NCBI RefSeq assembly: GCF_024055795.1
Contig: NZ_JAMXMY010000001.1
Location: 62,001 to 126,000 of the forward strand
Direction of reading: 5' to 3'
DNA from: Actinoallomurus purpureus
Lineage (GTDB): Bacteria; Actinomycetota; Actinomycetes; Streptosporangiales; Streptosporangiaceae
DNA length: 64,000 nucleotides
Below, piece by piece: positions 43,813 to 53,396 of this stretch. The position numbers were made by a program, and so were the translations under genes. Within the stretch, counting starts at the first letter, position 1; the number at the start of each line of letters is the position of its first letter. The notes beneath the pieces are model-generated. The model saw nothing but the letters and a program-made list of their open reading frames with translations, had not been told where the DNA came from and ran no database searches.

Positions 43813-44532
43813 TCAGGCGACGGAAACCTCGGTGAGGTCGATGGCGATAAGGATCGGTTCCGGCAAAACGTGGCCATCTTGCTGAACGGGCACGATGTAC
43901 CGGTGGGTGGGGAAGACCAATCCCGACGCTGTTACGTGGTTGTCGGTGAAGTGCGCAGCCGGGATGCCGCCGAGAACGTCGGGAGCGTAGTCATGGCGTC
44001 GCAGTAGGCCAGCGCTGTTGTAGTAGAAGACCTGTTCCGTGGCGTGCGTGGCCATGTCCTTGGGGAATCTGGCCCGCAGCCGTCGCCGGTCTTCACCGGC
44101 CTCCCGCCACGGTTCCAGCTCCTCCACCACGACGCCGGGGCGCGTCAGCAGGTAGGGGGCGGTGAGGTAATTCCACATTGCGTAGCCCGCGAAGTACAGC
44201 ACGTGGAGCTGGTCCCACGGGGTGTCGGGGCCGTGGCCGGCGAAGGCTTCGCGTGGAGCGGTCCGCTCGGCGACGACTTCGCCGTCCTGCTGCTCTATCG
44301 CGACGCGGTCAGGCGTGAACAGACCGCGCAGTTCCGGGCTGGTGAAGCCCTCGTAAACCAGCCGCTGCCGCTGCACGTCGACGGTCATGTCGGCAGTGGC
44401 GAGGATTCCCTCCTGACCGCGAAGGGTCCACAGGTGCCCGCCCAGGGACCCCTTGGCGTGGATGGTTCTTGCTTCTTGCCACCGCTGGAGGCCACCATGG
44501 GCCTCGAGAACGAGATCCAGTAGGTCACTCAT
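43813..44532 (-). CDS. Conserved hypothetical protein of the hydrolase operon
   Basis: 239 residues, starting MSDLLDLVLEAHGGLQRWQE, a pattern often seen in beta-sandwich lipoprotein-like or START/LolA-like proteins with GG at the front. The middle has LHVLYFAGYAMWNYLTAPYLL, and the end has DVLGGIPAAHFTDNHVTASGLVFPTHRYIVP. No signal peptide, so it is cytosolic. Such proteins occur next to MBL and alpha/beta hydrolases in several actinobacteria. Its start overlaps the 56-residue ORF upstream by 8 bases. A ligand-binding role is a guess. Confidence 0.75.
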   Translation of the reverse strand: MSDLLDLVLEAHGGLQRWQEARTIHAKGSLGGHLWTLRGQEGILATADMTVDVQRQRLVYEGFTSPELRGLFTPDRVAIEQQDGEVVAERTAPREAFAGHGPDTPWDQLHVLYFAGYAMWNYLTAPYLLTRPGVVVEELEPWREAGEDRRRLRARFPKDMATHATEQVFYYNSAGLLRRHDYAPDVLGGIPAAHFTDNHVTASGLVFPTHRYIVPVQQDGHVLPEPILIAIDLTEVSVA

Positions 44533-44695
44533 GCGGCGTTCTCCATTCCTGGTACGAGGATCCGAGCTGCTCGAGCGAAGTAGCAGCCAGGCGGCGATGA
44601 CGTTCTGTCACGGGTCGCCGCCCTCGCACGCGAGGTAGCGGGCTCGTGTGCCGGCCCGCAGAGTCGTCGTACCCGATGGCGGTGTCGGTGGACAT
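44525..44695 (-). CDS. Small ORF (56 aa) coupled to the hydrolase operon
   Basis: ATG 44695 has a good ribosome site (GGAGAAACC), and the frame runs 56 codons to a TGA that overlaps the next gene's ATG as ATGAGTGA. The product begins MSTDTAIGYDDSAGRHTSPL and is Arg-rich in the middle (RVRGRRPVTERHRRLAATSL). It fills the gap between two operon genes and gives translational coupling. No family is recognised. It may be a real small protein or the worn end of a longer one. Confidence 0.4.
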   Translation of the reverse strand: MSTDTAIGYDDSAGRHTSPLPRVRGRRPVTERHRRLAATSLEQLGSSYQEWRTPHE

Positions 44696-44719
44696 GGTTT
44701 CTCCATCGGAGTGTGCCCG

Positions 44720-45583
44720 CTAGCGCGACCGGTCGAGGAATCGTGCGACGTCACTCGCGAACTGTTCGTGGTGCTGGAAAAGGAAGCCGTGTGCCGCATC
44801 CGGGTAGATCTTGATCTCCGCGCTGGGGATGAGGCCGGCCAGCAGGTGGGAGTAACGCGGGAGGATCATCGGGTCACTGTCGCCGTTGGCGACGAACACC
44901 GGTGCCTGGATCGCGGCCGCGCGCTCCAGAAGTGAGAAGTTGGGGATCCCCCAGGTGCAGACTGCGTCGTATTGTGCCTGGCGGGTCTGCCATGTCGTCG
45001 CCGTGTCCAGCTCACTCCTGGAGAACATGCGGCCGAGCGCCTTTTCGCCCGCTGTCCGGCTCTCGGGAGACTGGGTGTAGAAGACGTCGAGGAGCTTGGC
45101 CGGGATGATCCCCGGCTCGCCTACCGAATCGATGACCCACTTCGCCCACCCGTGCATGCCGGGCGCGCCCTGGGGTGCTGACGAGGCGAGCACGACACGC
45201 CGGACGAGCGCGGGCCGGATCAGCGCGATGTCCTGGGCGACGAAGGACCCCAGCGAGAACCCTAGGATGTCGACCTGCTCCAGGTCGATTGCCTCGATGA
45301 AGGCGATGGCGTCCAGCGCCATCTGCGCGACCGCGCTGGGTGTGGTGCCGCTGGATCCGCCGACGCCGGTGTTGTCGAAAGCGATGACGCGCCGGCTGCC
45401 GGCCAGGGCGTCCACCAGCGCCGGGTCCCAGTTGTCGAGGTTGCCCCTGAAGTGGATCAAGAGCACCAGCGGCACCCCACCCTCACCGACCTCGCGATAC
45501 GCGTACTCGATTCCGGTGGCGGCGGTCACCTTCCTGATCGGCGCCTGGGAGTAGTTCAGCACCATCGGCGTTGTCCCTTCCAT
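44720..45583 (-). CDS. Alpha/beta hydrolase (first gene of the catabolic operon)
   Basis: 287 residues from ATG 45583, which has GAGAGG 8 bases before it; a GTG nine bases further up is possible. The oxyanion segment is LLIHFRGNLDNWDP, the nucleophile S110 lies in GFSLGS, and the C-terminal Asp and His are in VANGDSDPM and DAAHGFLFQ. It belongs to the haloalkane dehalogenase/proline-iminopeptidase-like group, and the Ser nucleophile argues for an esterase or C-C hydrolase. It opens the operon that ends with the alcohol dehydrogenase and faces the LAL activator gene. Confidence 0.9.
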   Translation of the reverse strand: MEGTTPMVLNYSQAPIRKVTAATGIEYAYREVGEGGVPLVLLIHFRGNLDNWDPALVDALAGSRRVIAFDNTGVGGSSGTTPSAVAQMALDAIAFIEAIDLEQVDILGFSLGSFVAQDIALIRPALVRRVVLASSAPQGAPGMHGWAKWVIDSVGEPGIIPAKLLDVFYTQSPESRTAGEKALGRMFSRSELDTATTWQTRQAQYDAVCTWGIPNFSLLERAAAIQAPVFVANGDSDPMILPRYSHLLAGLIPSAEIKIYPDAAHGFLFQHHEQFASDVARFLDRSR

Positions 45584-46075
45584 CGAATCCACCTCTCACT
45601 GGAGCGTGCTCCGGTCCCCGGCGCGGGGTACCGGAGGCGCGCGGTCAATCCCCCATAAGCCATGAGGCTCGGGACCGCTGCAACTGGATCCCGGACGGTG
45701 TCCGCGGAGTTCCCTGGTCACACAGTGCACTCTCTCCGTGCCCACACCCGTCGGCTGGTCGAGGGGACGTGCTCCTCGTTCGATCTGGAACCAGGCTCGA
45801 TGAACAGTCGGCGGCTTGTCTCTCACATGAATAGGTGGGGAAGCGCGGTCCGGCGGCATGATCCAGGGCATGTCCCATCGAGTGAACATCACCTGTTTGC
45901 CGGCTCATCGCGCAGTTCGCGATGAGCTGAGAAGCCACGGAGGTCGCAAGACCCCCGTGTCGGTGCGAAACCGGCGTATCATCGGTGAGCCGTTTCCGCT
46001 GCTCACAGGCCCTGAGAGGCATCGGAGCGCCGGTCGGGTCGGTCGCTCAGAAATTTCGGAACCAGAGGTGGTCAG
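45584..46075. other. Divergent control region between the hydrolase operon and the LAL gene
   Basis: 492 bases without a supported gene. It must contain the promoters of both units. It is less GC-rich than its neighbours and holds the inverted repeat at 45903-45927. Confidence 0.5.
45903..45927. promoter_or_regulatory. Inverted repeat in the divergent control region
   Basis: GCTCATCGCG and its exact complement form 10-bp arms with a 5-base spacer, 149 bases before the LAL start. It fits a dimeric regulator site or a hairpin in the LAL leader. Confidence 0.45.
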
Positions 46076-48817
46076 GTGGGTTCGGGACCCCTGCGAGGTC
46101 GTAGCGAGCCGAAACAGCGCGCACTGTCAGCGCTGCGCGGTGCGCGTCGACACGGATCGAGTGGCGTGGTGCTGATCTCCGGGCCATCGGGCATCGGAAA
46201 GACGGCTCTACTGTCGGAGATCTGTCAACAGGCCGCCACAATGAAAATCCGGGTCGCCACTAGCAAATGCGACCAGATCGAACAGGTCTGGCCGGGTGCT
46301 CCGGTGATCGCGATGCTGCGAGCGGGGCGCGACCCGTTGACCACCGCTTCGGAGTACGAGCAGATCACGCGCATGGTCAACGAACCAATGGTGCTTGTTG
46401 ATAAGATCGCATCTTATTTGGAGAGCGTCGCGATGGCAGGGCCGTTGCTCATCGCGATCGACGACGTCCAATGGGCTGATCGGACCAGTCGGTTCCTGGT
46501 GCGCACATTGGTTTCTCGCCTGATCGGTCTGCCTGTGGTGTGGCTGTTGGCGAGCCGCGAGGACAACCTCGGTCTCGAGTTGATCGGCCACGACCCGATC
46601 CGCGTCGAACACATCCAACTCGCGCCACTGAGCGCATCGGAACTTGCGGCCATCGCGCAGGATCGCCTCGGGCGAGTACCGGACGAGCGGACGCGGCGGT
46701 TCCTTGAAGCCGCCGACGGAAACCCGTTTCTCGCGACCCAGATCATCGACAGCCTTGCCCGCTCAGCTGTTCGGGGAGAGCCCGATACAGTCCCCGCCGA
46801 GTTCACTGCCGCGGTCGCGCACCGGCTCGCCGAACTGACTGACGCGCCACGTGATCTGGTGCAACTGATGGCTGTAGCGGGTCGCCCATTGCCGATGCGC
46901 GACGTAACGGCGCTGATGCCCAGCATGCGCGATGTGGGCAGTGAGCGAGCCGTGGCCGACGCGATCGAGTCCGGGTTGATCACCGCAGCCGACGGCGCCT
47001 TGACATTCCGTCACGACCTGGTCCGCGAGGCGGTTTACGCGGCTGTCCCCGGCAACCTCGCACGCCGACTCCACCAGATGTTCGCCGACTACTACCTCAC
47101 GGTGGCCGAGGCACCACTTGTCGCCGCATCGCACGCGCGAGCCGCAGCCACTCCTGGTGACCTCGCCAGCGCGCTGACCCTCATCTCGGCGGCAGAGGCG
47201 CTGGCCGAGATCAGCGCCGACGACGCGGGCGAACTGGCGGCGCTCGCCTTTCATACAGTGCGTCCGGCTCAGGCGGAATGGCTCGAGTTGAGCCTACGCT
47301 GCCTGTCGGTTCTGCGCCGGACACAGCGCCCGGCCGAGGCCATCGCGGTCGCCGACCTGATCCTTGCCCGCGTCGACGACGGTAACCTGACCGCACAGGT
47401 CGAGGTCGACGCCGCTCGCGCGCTGTGGCTGGGCGGGCGAATCAACGAGTTGCTGTCGCGTACCGAGCGGACCCTTCAATTCACCACACTGGACCCCGCG
47501 GTCAACGCACGGTTGCGCGCGGTACACGCGCTGGCCAACACCAGGGTGGCCACCGGCGACGCAGCCGCACGCGAGGCCACGGCGGCGGTCGAGCACGCGC
47601 GGGCGGCCGACGATCGAGAGGCGCTCACGCTTGCCTTGCAGGCGGCCGGCGAGGCCGCCAGGAACGAAGGGCGCCACCCAACGTCCTTGCGGCACTTTCG
47701 TGAACTGCGCTCCCTCTTCGAGACGTCCTACCTCGCCGAAGAGATTACGGCGCTGCAATTCCTGGATCGGTACGACCACGCCCAAACTCTGCTGAATCAA
47801 GCCAGGGCGGACAGTCGTAATGTCACCGAAACGATTCTGCCGTCCGTGCACTGCGCCCAGGTGTGGCAGGACTTCTACCTCGGCCGCCTCGACGATGCCG
47901 AGGCCGGTGGCCGGACGCTGACCGAACTCGGACAACAGCTCGGCAACGGCGTCTACACCCTGGACGCGATCATCGTCCGCATCGCCGTCTCGCTCCTGCG
48001 CGGCGACATCGAGGCCGCTGCGGCTCAGCTGCGGCGCGCCGATGACCTCACCGACATTGACGACGCCGTACGCCGGCCCGGGCTCACGGTCGTACGCGGT
48101 TGGCTCGCCGGAGCCCGCGGCGACCTCCAGTCGGCACTCGATTCGCTTCGGGCGGTGCTGGCAGGAGCGGACAAGTCATGCAGCTACTGGCCATTGTGGC
48201 CCTGTTGGGTGGGACTGTTTTTTGATCTCGGCACCATGGCCGTGGATGACGACTTCGCCGCCGCAGTCGTCGACGTCGCCGAGGTCGCGGCGGCCCGCAA
48301 TCCGGGCGTCGCCAGCTCCGAAGGGGTCGCCCTCAACCTACGCGGGCGGAGCAGCGACGATCTGAAGCTGATCGCCCAGTCTGCGGATATCCTTGCCCGC
48401 AGCCCACGCCCGATATTGCGAGGTTACGGGGCCGAATCCTATGGACGTGCACTTCTCGCCGCTGGAAGCCGATCCACCGGTTTGGCCCAGCTCGATCGAG
48501 CCTGGAACGAATACCACCAGATGGACGCTCGAGTCTACCGCGCTGAGGTGGAACGCACGATGCGCGAAGCCGGAGCTCGCCGCGCCAAATGGTCCGCGGT
48601 CGCCTCGAGACCGACGACCGGCTGGTCGTCACTGACCGACGCCGAGCGACGCGTCGCCAGGCTCATCGCGGCCGGTCACACCAACAAATCCGCCGCCTCC
48701 GCCCTGGACGTGTCGATCAACACCGTCGGCACCCACCTTCGCTCCGTCTTCGCGAAACTCAACATCCAATCGCGAGTGCAACTGGCCAACGCGCTGCACG
48801 AGGAGATGGCGCGCTGA
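46076..48817 (+). CDS. LAL-type (large ATP-binding LuxR) regulator
   Basis: 913 residues from GTG 46076 (AGAGGTGG before it). The N-terminal AAA domain has Walker A GPSGIGKT (36-43) and Walker B LLIAIDDVQWAD. A long helical TPR-like middle follows. The C-terminal LuxR HTH is LTDAERRVARLIAAGHTNKSAASALDVSINTVGTHLRSVFAKL (about 850-900). LAL proteins are ATP-dependent activators of catabolic or antibiotic operons. It is divergent from the hydrolase operon, which is its most likely target. G+C content is a little lower than average. Confidence 0.9.
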   Translation: MGSGPLRGRSEPKQRALSALRGARRHGSSGVVLISGPSGIGKTALLSEICQQAATMKIRVATSKCDQIEQVWPGAPVIAMLRAGRDPLTTASEYEQITRMVNEPMVLVDKIASYLESVAMAGPLLIAIDDVQWADRTSRFLVRTLVSRLIGLPVVWLLASREDNLGLELIGHDPIRVEHIQLAPLSASELAAIAQDRLGRVPDERTRRFLEAADGNPFLATQIIDSLARSAVRGEPDTVPAEFTAAVAHRLAELTDAPRDLVQLMAVAGRPLPMRDVTALMPSMRDVGSERAVADAIESGLITAADGALTFRHDLVREAVYAAVPGNLARRLHQMFADYYLTVAEAPLVAASHARAAATPGDLASALTLISAAEALAEISADDAGELAALAFHTVRPAQAEWLELSLRCLSVLRRTQRPAEAIAVADLILARVDDGNLTAQVEVDAARALWLGGRINELLSRTERTLQFTTLDPAVNARLRAVHALANTRVATGDAAAREATAAVEHARAADDREALTLALQAAGEAARNEGRHPTSLRHFRELRSLFETSYLAEEITALQFLDRYDHAQTLLNQARADSRNVTETILPSVHCAQVWQDFYLGRLDDAEAGGRTLTELGQQLGNGVYTLDAIIVRIAVSLLRGDIEAAAAQLRRADDLTDIDDAVRRPGLTVVRGWLAGARGDLQSALDSLRAVLAGADKSCSYWPLWPCWVGLFFDLGTMAVDDDFAAAVVDVAEVAAARNPGVASSEGVALNLRGRSSDDLKLIAQSADILARSPRPILRGYGAESYGRALLAAGSRSTGLAQLDRAWNEYHQMDARVYRAEVERTMREAGARRAKWSAVASRPTTGWSSLTDAERRVARLIAAGHTNKSAASALDVSINTVGTHLRSVFAKLNIQSRVQLANALHEEMAR

Positions 48818-48903
48818 GCATCGACCTGCCCGCCGAACGGCTGTTCAGGGGCTGGCTCTTCGAAGCGTTCGCACCGCCCCGGCGCCGGTCGGGGCCGGCA
48901 GCC

Positions 48904-49548
48904 TCAGGTTCGTACGTGTTCGCGTAGCCAGGACGCGGCCAGCGTCGTCCAGACCGCCGTGTCTCCGGCGCCTTCCGCCAGGCCGAGGCTGTGCGGCCCG
49001 TGGGCGAACACATGGAGCGCATGCGGGACGCCGTTGGCGGCGAGCGCTGCCGCGAAGCGGTAGCTGTGCTCTGGAGGGACGTAGATGTCCTCAGCGGTGT
49101 GCCAAACGAAGAACGGCGGTGACTGAGGCGTCACCAGCTTGTCCAGCGACGTCGACCGGCGCGCCTCCGAGCTCGCGTCCTCGCCGAGCAGGATCAGTCG
49201 GGAGGGACGGTAGGTCTCCGTCTCCATCGATGTGATCGCGTAGCCGAGAACCGCGAACTGTACGGCGTCGGCCGGCTCGGCGCCGGGCGCGAGAGCCGCG
49301 AGGCCGGCCAGGTGACCGCCGGCCGAGAAGCCGATCAGGCCGATGTTGTCGGCTCCGCTCGCGCGACGGCGCCGGATCTCGGCGCGGAGCGCGACGAGGG
49401 GCGCCGGGTGACGGACGTTGAGTGGGTAACGGAAAACGCTGGCCTGAATCCCAAGCCCGCTGAGCCAATCGGCGATCGGCTCAGCCTCGTGCTGGGCATG
49501 CGCTGCGTACCCTCCGCCCGGCAGGACGATCATGTGCGTACGTGTCAC
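48904..49548 (-). CDS. BD-FAE-like alpha/beta hydrolase (esterase)
   Basis: 214 residues from GTG 49548 (GAGGAA 7 bases before). The start has VLPGGGYAAHAQHEAEPIADWL, the nucleophile elbow is GFSAGGHLAGLA near residue 74, and the catalytic Asp and His lie in TAEDIYV and GPHSLGL. This is the small esterase group of acetyl-xylan esterases and feruloyl esterases without a signal peptide, so it is cytosolic. Convergent with the LAL gene and possibly part of the same ester-breakdown function. Confidence 0.85.
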   Translation of the reverse strand: MTRTHMIVLPGGGYAAHAQHEAEPIADWLSGLGIQASVFRYPLNVRHPAPLVALRAEIRRRRASGADNIGLIGFSAGGHLAGLAALAPGAEPADAVQFAVLGYAITSMETETYRPSRLILLGEDASSEARRSTSLDKLVTPQSPPFFVWHTAEDIYVPPEHSYRFAAALAANGVPHALHVFAHGPHSLGLAEGAGDTAVWTTLAASWLREHVRT

Positions 49549-51184
49549 TTACGGTTCCTCGTTCTAGCGGATTGTGTCTGCCGCTCCTGGGCGCCCACCT
49601 GCGCGGCATGTGCTCGGGGCGGTTCCTGCCGTCCGGGTAGGGCGCGCCCGCACGGTGTCCGTGGTGATTCTCGGCTTTGCTGGACCGGTCGAGTCCGCGC
49701 GGACGTGTGATCCGTTCGGTTCAGGAGATCACGCCACCTGAAATGGGCTGTATCACCCAAACAGGTGACGCCGGATCGGCGCCTGTGCGCTGGGGCCTTG
49801 GGGCTTGAGTCGCTAAAGGCCGGCCGCCGCACCCATCGAAGAATCGATCCGACGTCCTGCCTGGCGAAGCGAGCGGCCTCACATTGACCTGACGCAGCCA
49901 CCTGCATGGGGCGCCGCCAGGTCAACGGCCCCCACCTACTACGTTCGTGTGATTTCTCTGCACTGGTCGGCTCGGCATTGTTACGTAAGCAGGGCGTCGC
50001 GGTCTCGGGCTTTCCTGGGGCGCGACGGCGCCCTATTGGACGGTCCTGTGGTCGATGGCTCGGGCTGTGTTCGGCATTCGCGAGCACCCTGGAGAGGACC
50101 CTGTCCAGTTCATCGCCGGGGGCTGGCTTTAGCGTCATCCCGGCCGTGCGCGGCAGCGGCGACCACCGTTGCCGCCACCTCCGCGTAATGCGAGCCGCGG
50201 CCCACGGGAAGGTCGGCGGCGAAGCCATCGCCGGCTCGATCGCGGGCGGCTACGGACGTGGGCGGTCCGGCTGGTCCTGAGCGCAGGACGACCGCTGGTG
50301 CGCGAACGAGGTCGTCCTGGGGCCGCCCGTAGGTCGCGAGTTCGGTCGGCCTGGACACGCAAAGAGGTGTCCTGCTCGTGCATGATCTTGCTGAGCTGAA
50401 CGCGGGAGCGTACGCCGAGCCAGCGAACACCGATCGCACGTGCGTACCGACCGCGCAGCCCGCGAATACCAACGGTGACAGCAGCGAAACCGCCTCGTCG
50501 ACGTTGCCTTCGGCCGCGGTGACCCAGCCTCGGACACGTAGCAGCGACGGCACGCGGCGCTCGTTCCTCCGTACCGGCTGGGCCGAATCAGCTCGTCAGT
50601 CTCCGGCGCGCCTCGGCGACGTCGCCGCGCTGAAGCGCCACCAGGCTCAGCAGCGATGCTGCTTCGATCCCGCAGCTGTAGCCGCCCGTTCGAGGGCGAT
50701 CGCCGGCAGGGTCTGAGCGCCGGCCTTCGCGCCGTGATCAGACGCCGGAACGCAGCTACGGCGACCACGACGATCCGCGGGCCGTCGGCTCGCGAGAGCG
50801 GCTGTGCTTCCTGGGAGTCCGCTGTGTTCCCTGGGCTGGGCGGTCGAAGATCAGCCGGAGATGGGCATCCGGCGCGGTGCGTGGTGCGGAGCCGGCCCGA
50901 CGGTTGAAGCGCTCGGGCGTCGTCGCCAGGAGATCTGAGGCTCGGCAGTGTCGGACGCAGACTGAATCGATGAGCGTTCGGATAGCCGTCGGCGCCCCCA
51001 CCACCAGCCGATAAAGGGGGGATCCGGTCAGTTCGGGTGCCGGCGGGTCACCTCAGCCCGTGGTGTGGGCGGTCAGCCGCAGGATTTCCCGGCCGTCGGT
51101 GAGCGAAGCGACGCGGTTCCGCGAGCGGCATGGGCCCGGACTTTGGATGTACAGCTACGTTGTGACACACTTTGATGTTAACTG
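49549..51184. other. Decayed region with gene remnants
   Basis: 1.6 kb without an intact gene. Only the LAL remnant at 50470-50712 is recognisable. On the minus strand near 50110-50230 a frame ends in HYAEVAATVVAAAAHGRDDA, and upstream of it only noise is seen. Codon position bias is weak throughout. Confidence 0.5.
50470..50712 (-). pseudogene. TPR part of a decayed LAL/LuxR regulator
   Basis: Two frames pieced together read LPAIALERAATAAGIEAASL, then LSLVALQRGDVAEARRRLTS and a stop; after a frame change, PSLLRVRGWVTAAEGNVDEA and VSLLSPL. These are the alternating helices of the TPR-like middle of LAL proteins. Walker and HTH parts are not found. Confidence 0.5.
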
Positions 51185-51928
51185 ATGTCTATTGAAAATA
51201 TGGGGCGTGGTATGAATCGTGGCGGGCGCGAGGGCTTCAGCGCGTTGATCGACCCGTCCGCACCCGCGGACAAGCCGGAGACCGCGCAGATGAAGGTCAT
51301 CCACAAGGCCCTGCGCCGGGAGTTTCGGCTGCTGCCCGATCTCGTGGCCGGGGTGGCGGCCGGCGACACCGGGCGGGCCGGTCGGATCGCCGGCCACGCG
51401 TCACTGATCCTCGGGATGCTCCACGAGCACCACGAGAGCGAAGACGAACTGCTGTGGCCGCTCCTGCGCGCCCGGGTCCCGCTCGAGGAGTCGCTGCTTC
51501 AGGCCATGGAGGTCCAGCACCAGACCGTCGCGGCCCTCGTCGGGATGATCCAGCCGGATCTCCCTGCCTGGTCGCGGACCGCCGACCTGTCGACCCGCGA
51601 CCGGCTGACCGGCCACCTGCGGCAACTCCATACGGCTCTGGAGGAACACCTCGCGCTTGAGGAGACCGCCGTCCTGCCGCTCATCCACGAGCACCTGACG
51701 GTGCCCGAATGGCTCGCACCCCAGCACGCCGCCATGAAGAAAGGACCGTCCGGACTGGCCGCCAAGCTGATCCTCGCGGGTGCCGTCTTGGAAGACGCCA
51801 CCCCAGGCGAGCAGGCATGGTTTTTGTCCACGATGCCGCCACCGGCGCGCGTGTTGTGGCGAGTGTTCGGCACCCGGCTCTACAGCCGCATCAACAGCGT
51901 CCGCGGGGCCGCCGACGCAGGCGTCTAG
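51185..51928 (+). CDS. Hemerythrin HHE domain protein
   Basis: 247 residues. A four-helix hemerythrin-like domain (about 35-180) shows the expected ligands: H40 (VIHKALRREF), the cluster HEHHESEDELLWP (80-92), H112 in VQHQTVAAL, then LHTALEEHLALEETAVLPLI. It would bind a di-iron centre and may sense or handle oxygen, NO or reactive oxygen. The C-terminal 70 residues are not recognised. It stands alone between decayed regions. Confidence 0.85.
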   Translation: MSIENMGRGMNRGGREGFSALIDPSAPADKPETAQMKVIHKALRREFRLLPDLVAGVAAGDTGRAGRIAGHASLILGMLHEHHESEDELLWPLLRARVPLEESLLQAMEVQHQTVAALVGMIQPDLPAWSRTADLSTRDRLTGHLRQLHTALEEHLALEETAVLPLIHEHLTVPEWLAPQHAAMKKGPSGLAAKLILAGAVLEDATPGEQAWFLSTMPPPARVLWRVFGTRLYSRINSVRGAADAGV

Positions 51929-52775
51929 ATTCAGGCGGTTCCGCAGAAGCCGCGACGAGTGGTCGCCGGTGGGCCGGGCAGTCTGGGCGCGGACGCGCGC
52001 CGTCAGGCCGTCGGAGGCCGTGGTCCTGATCCAGGGCCCGGTGGGCGCACTGGCGACATGGCATGAGGCCGTCACCCATCCGGTCAGGCAGATCCCGGCA
52101 TGAAGATGGACTTGCACATCGTGAACGACCCGGATCTGCGCCATGGCGCGCAAGGCGTCAAGCGTGTACGTCGCCGGACGATCGACCAGGCCGCCGACGG
52201 TCAGCCGGTAATTCGAGGCATCCTTATGGGGTACCGACCCGACGACGCTGTAGTAGCGGAGCCCGCCGGGGCCGGGCACCAGACCGGACAGTCCAGTGGG
52301 AACACGGGAGGAAGGCGGTCGTAGCGGCGACATCGGACGTGGGCACAAGATGGGGTCCGTGAACGTTCGACCGCGCACCGTGGCGAACGCCATGCCGTGT
52401 CCCGTCGCGTGGTCATGATTCGACCGGTCGGGGGTTGGCCGCTGTACCTGCTCGGTATCGGCGGTCCGCGCCGGCCGGCCGATCCGGCGCTCGACGCTGC
52501 TGTTGAACGCGGCCGCTCCCATGAGGGCCGGCTTGAGAGGGAAAGGCGTAACGCGTATTGCTCTGGACCCGTGCCGATCTCCCAGCGCGATGCACACGTG
52601 CGACGGCAGGGGAGAACGCCGTGAAGGCTGGGCCGTCAGGAAGCGTGATCGTCGGCCTCACCCAGACCGCGAGATCAATACCTGAGTCAGTGTCGAGATG
52701 CCGCAGACAGTGCACCCATGCAGACCATGACTCCCCGTTGTCCGCGCACCCCGGTGATCGAGGGTGGCCGATCGG
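51929..52775. other. Region between hemerythrin and TetR genes
   Basis: 847 bases. Contains the molybdopterin oxidoreductase remnant at 52110-52290; otherwise no supported gene. Confidence 0.5.
52110..52290 (-). pseudogene. Sulfite-oxidase-like molybdoprotein fragment
   Basis: The minus strand reads GGLRYYSVVGSVPHKDASNY, RLTVGGLVDRPATYTLDALR and RVVHDVQ, a conserved stretch of membrane-associated molybdopterin-dependent oxidoreductases (YedY-like) in actinobacteria. Both ends break off into unrelated sequence. Confidence 0.6.
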
Positions 52776-53396
52776 TCACGTCGTCGGCGAGGTGAGCACG
52801 GCGAGCGCGTTGGCGTACAGCCGGTCCTCGGTTTCGTCCCAGCTCCAGCCGCAGTCCTCGACCAGCACTCGCCAGGACTCCGGCCCGAACCACAGCCACA
52901 GCAGGTCGGCCACCCGGTCGGTGCTTTCGGGGAGCGAGGTGAGGGACGACATGTGTTCGGCTACGGCGTGCAGCTGGGAGCGATAGGCGGCGAAGGCTCG
53001 GTCCGACAGCGCGGCGGCGCCCTCGTGCACGCCGAGAGCGTTGCGCACGATGGTGAGCACCTCGCGGCCGTTCTCGTTGCCGGTGCGGGTTCCGTGCGCC
53101 AGTTCCCTGGTGACCGCGGCCATGGTCCGCTTCGTGCGTACGCGGGCAATGGTGGCCTCATGTTCCGAGGCGGCCACGGCCGCGTCGACGATCGCGTCGA
53201 GAAGGTCGCTTTTGGAGCCGGCGCTGGCATAGACGGTCTTGACCGCGACGCCGGCGTCGGCGGCGATGTCGGCGACCGTCACGCGGGCATAGCCGTCGCG
53301 CAGGAACAGGCGGTGCGCGGACCCCAGGATCGCCGCGCGGGTCTGGGCGGCGGCGCGGGCGCGGTGGGGCGAGTGGTACGGGCGCGAGGACGTCAC
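52776..53396 (-). CDS. TetR family transcriptional regulator
   Basis: 206 residues from GTG 53396; the upstream frame has no family features. HTH: RVTVADIAADAGVAVKTVYASAGSKSDLL, with KTVYASAGSK typical of one TetR subgroup. The helical C-terminal domain has ESTDRVADLLWLWFGPESWRVLVEDCGWSWDE. No ribosome site is clear; a TATC-like -10 lies close upstream, so the transcript may be leaderless. No obvious target gene is left nearby. Confidence 0.8.
   Translation of the reverse strand: MTSSRPYHSPHRARAAAQTRAAILGSAHRLFLRDGYARVTVADIAADAGVAVKTVYASAGSKSDLLDAIVDAAVAASEHEATIARVRTKRTMAAVTRELAHGTRTGNENGREVLTIVRNALGVHEGAAALSDRAFAAYRSQLHAVAEHMSSLTSLPESTDRVADLLWLWFGPESWRVLVEDCGWSWDETEDRLYANALAVLTSPTT

Noticed and set aside
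49545-50228. 227-residue minus-strand frame in the decayed region
   Set aside because: Arg/Pro/Ser-rich, no start signal, no family pattern; likely chance.
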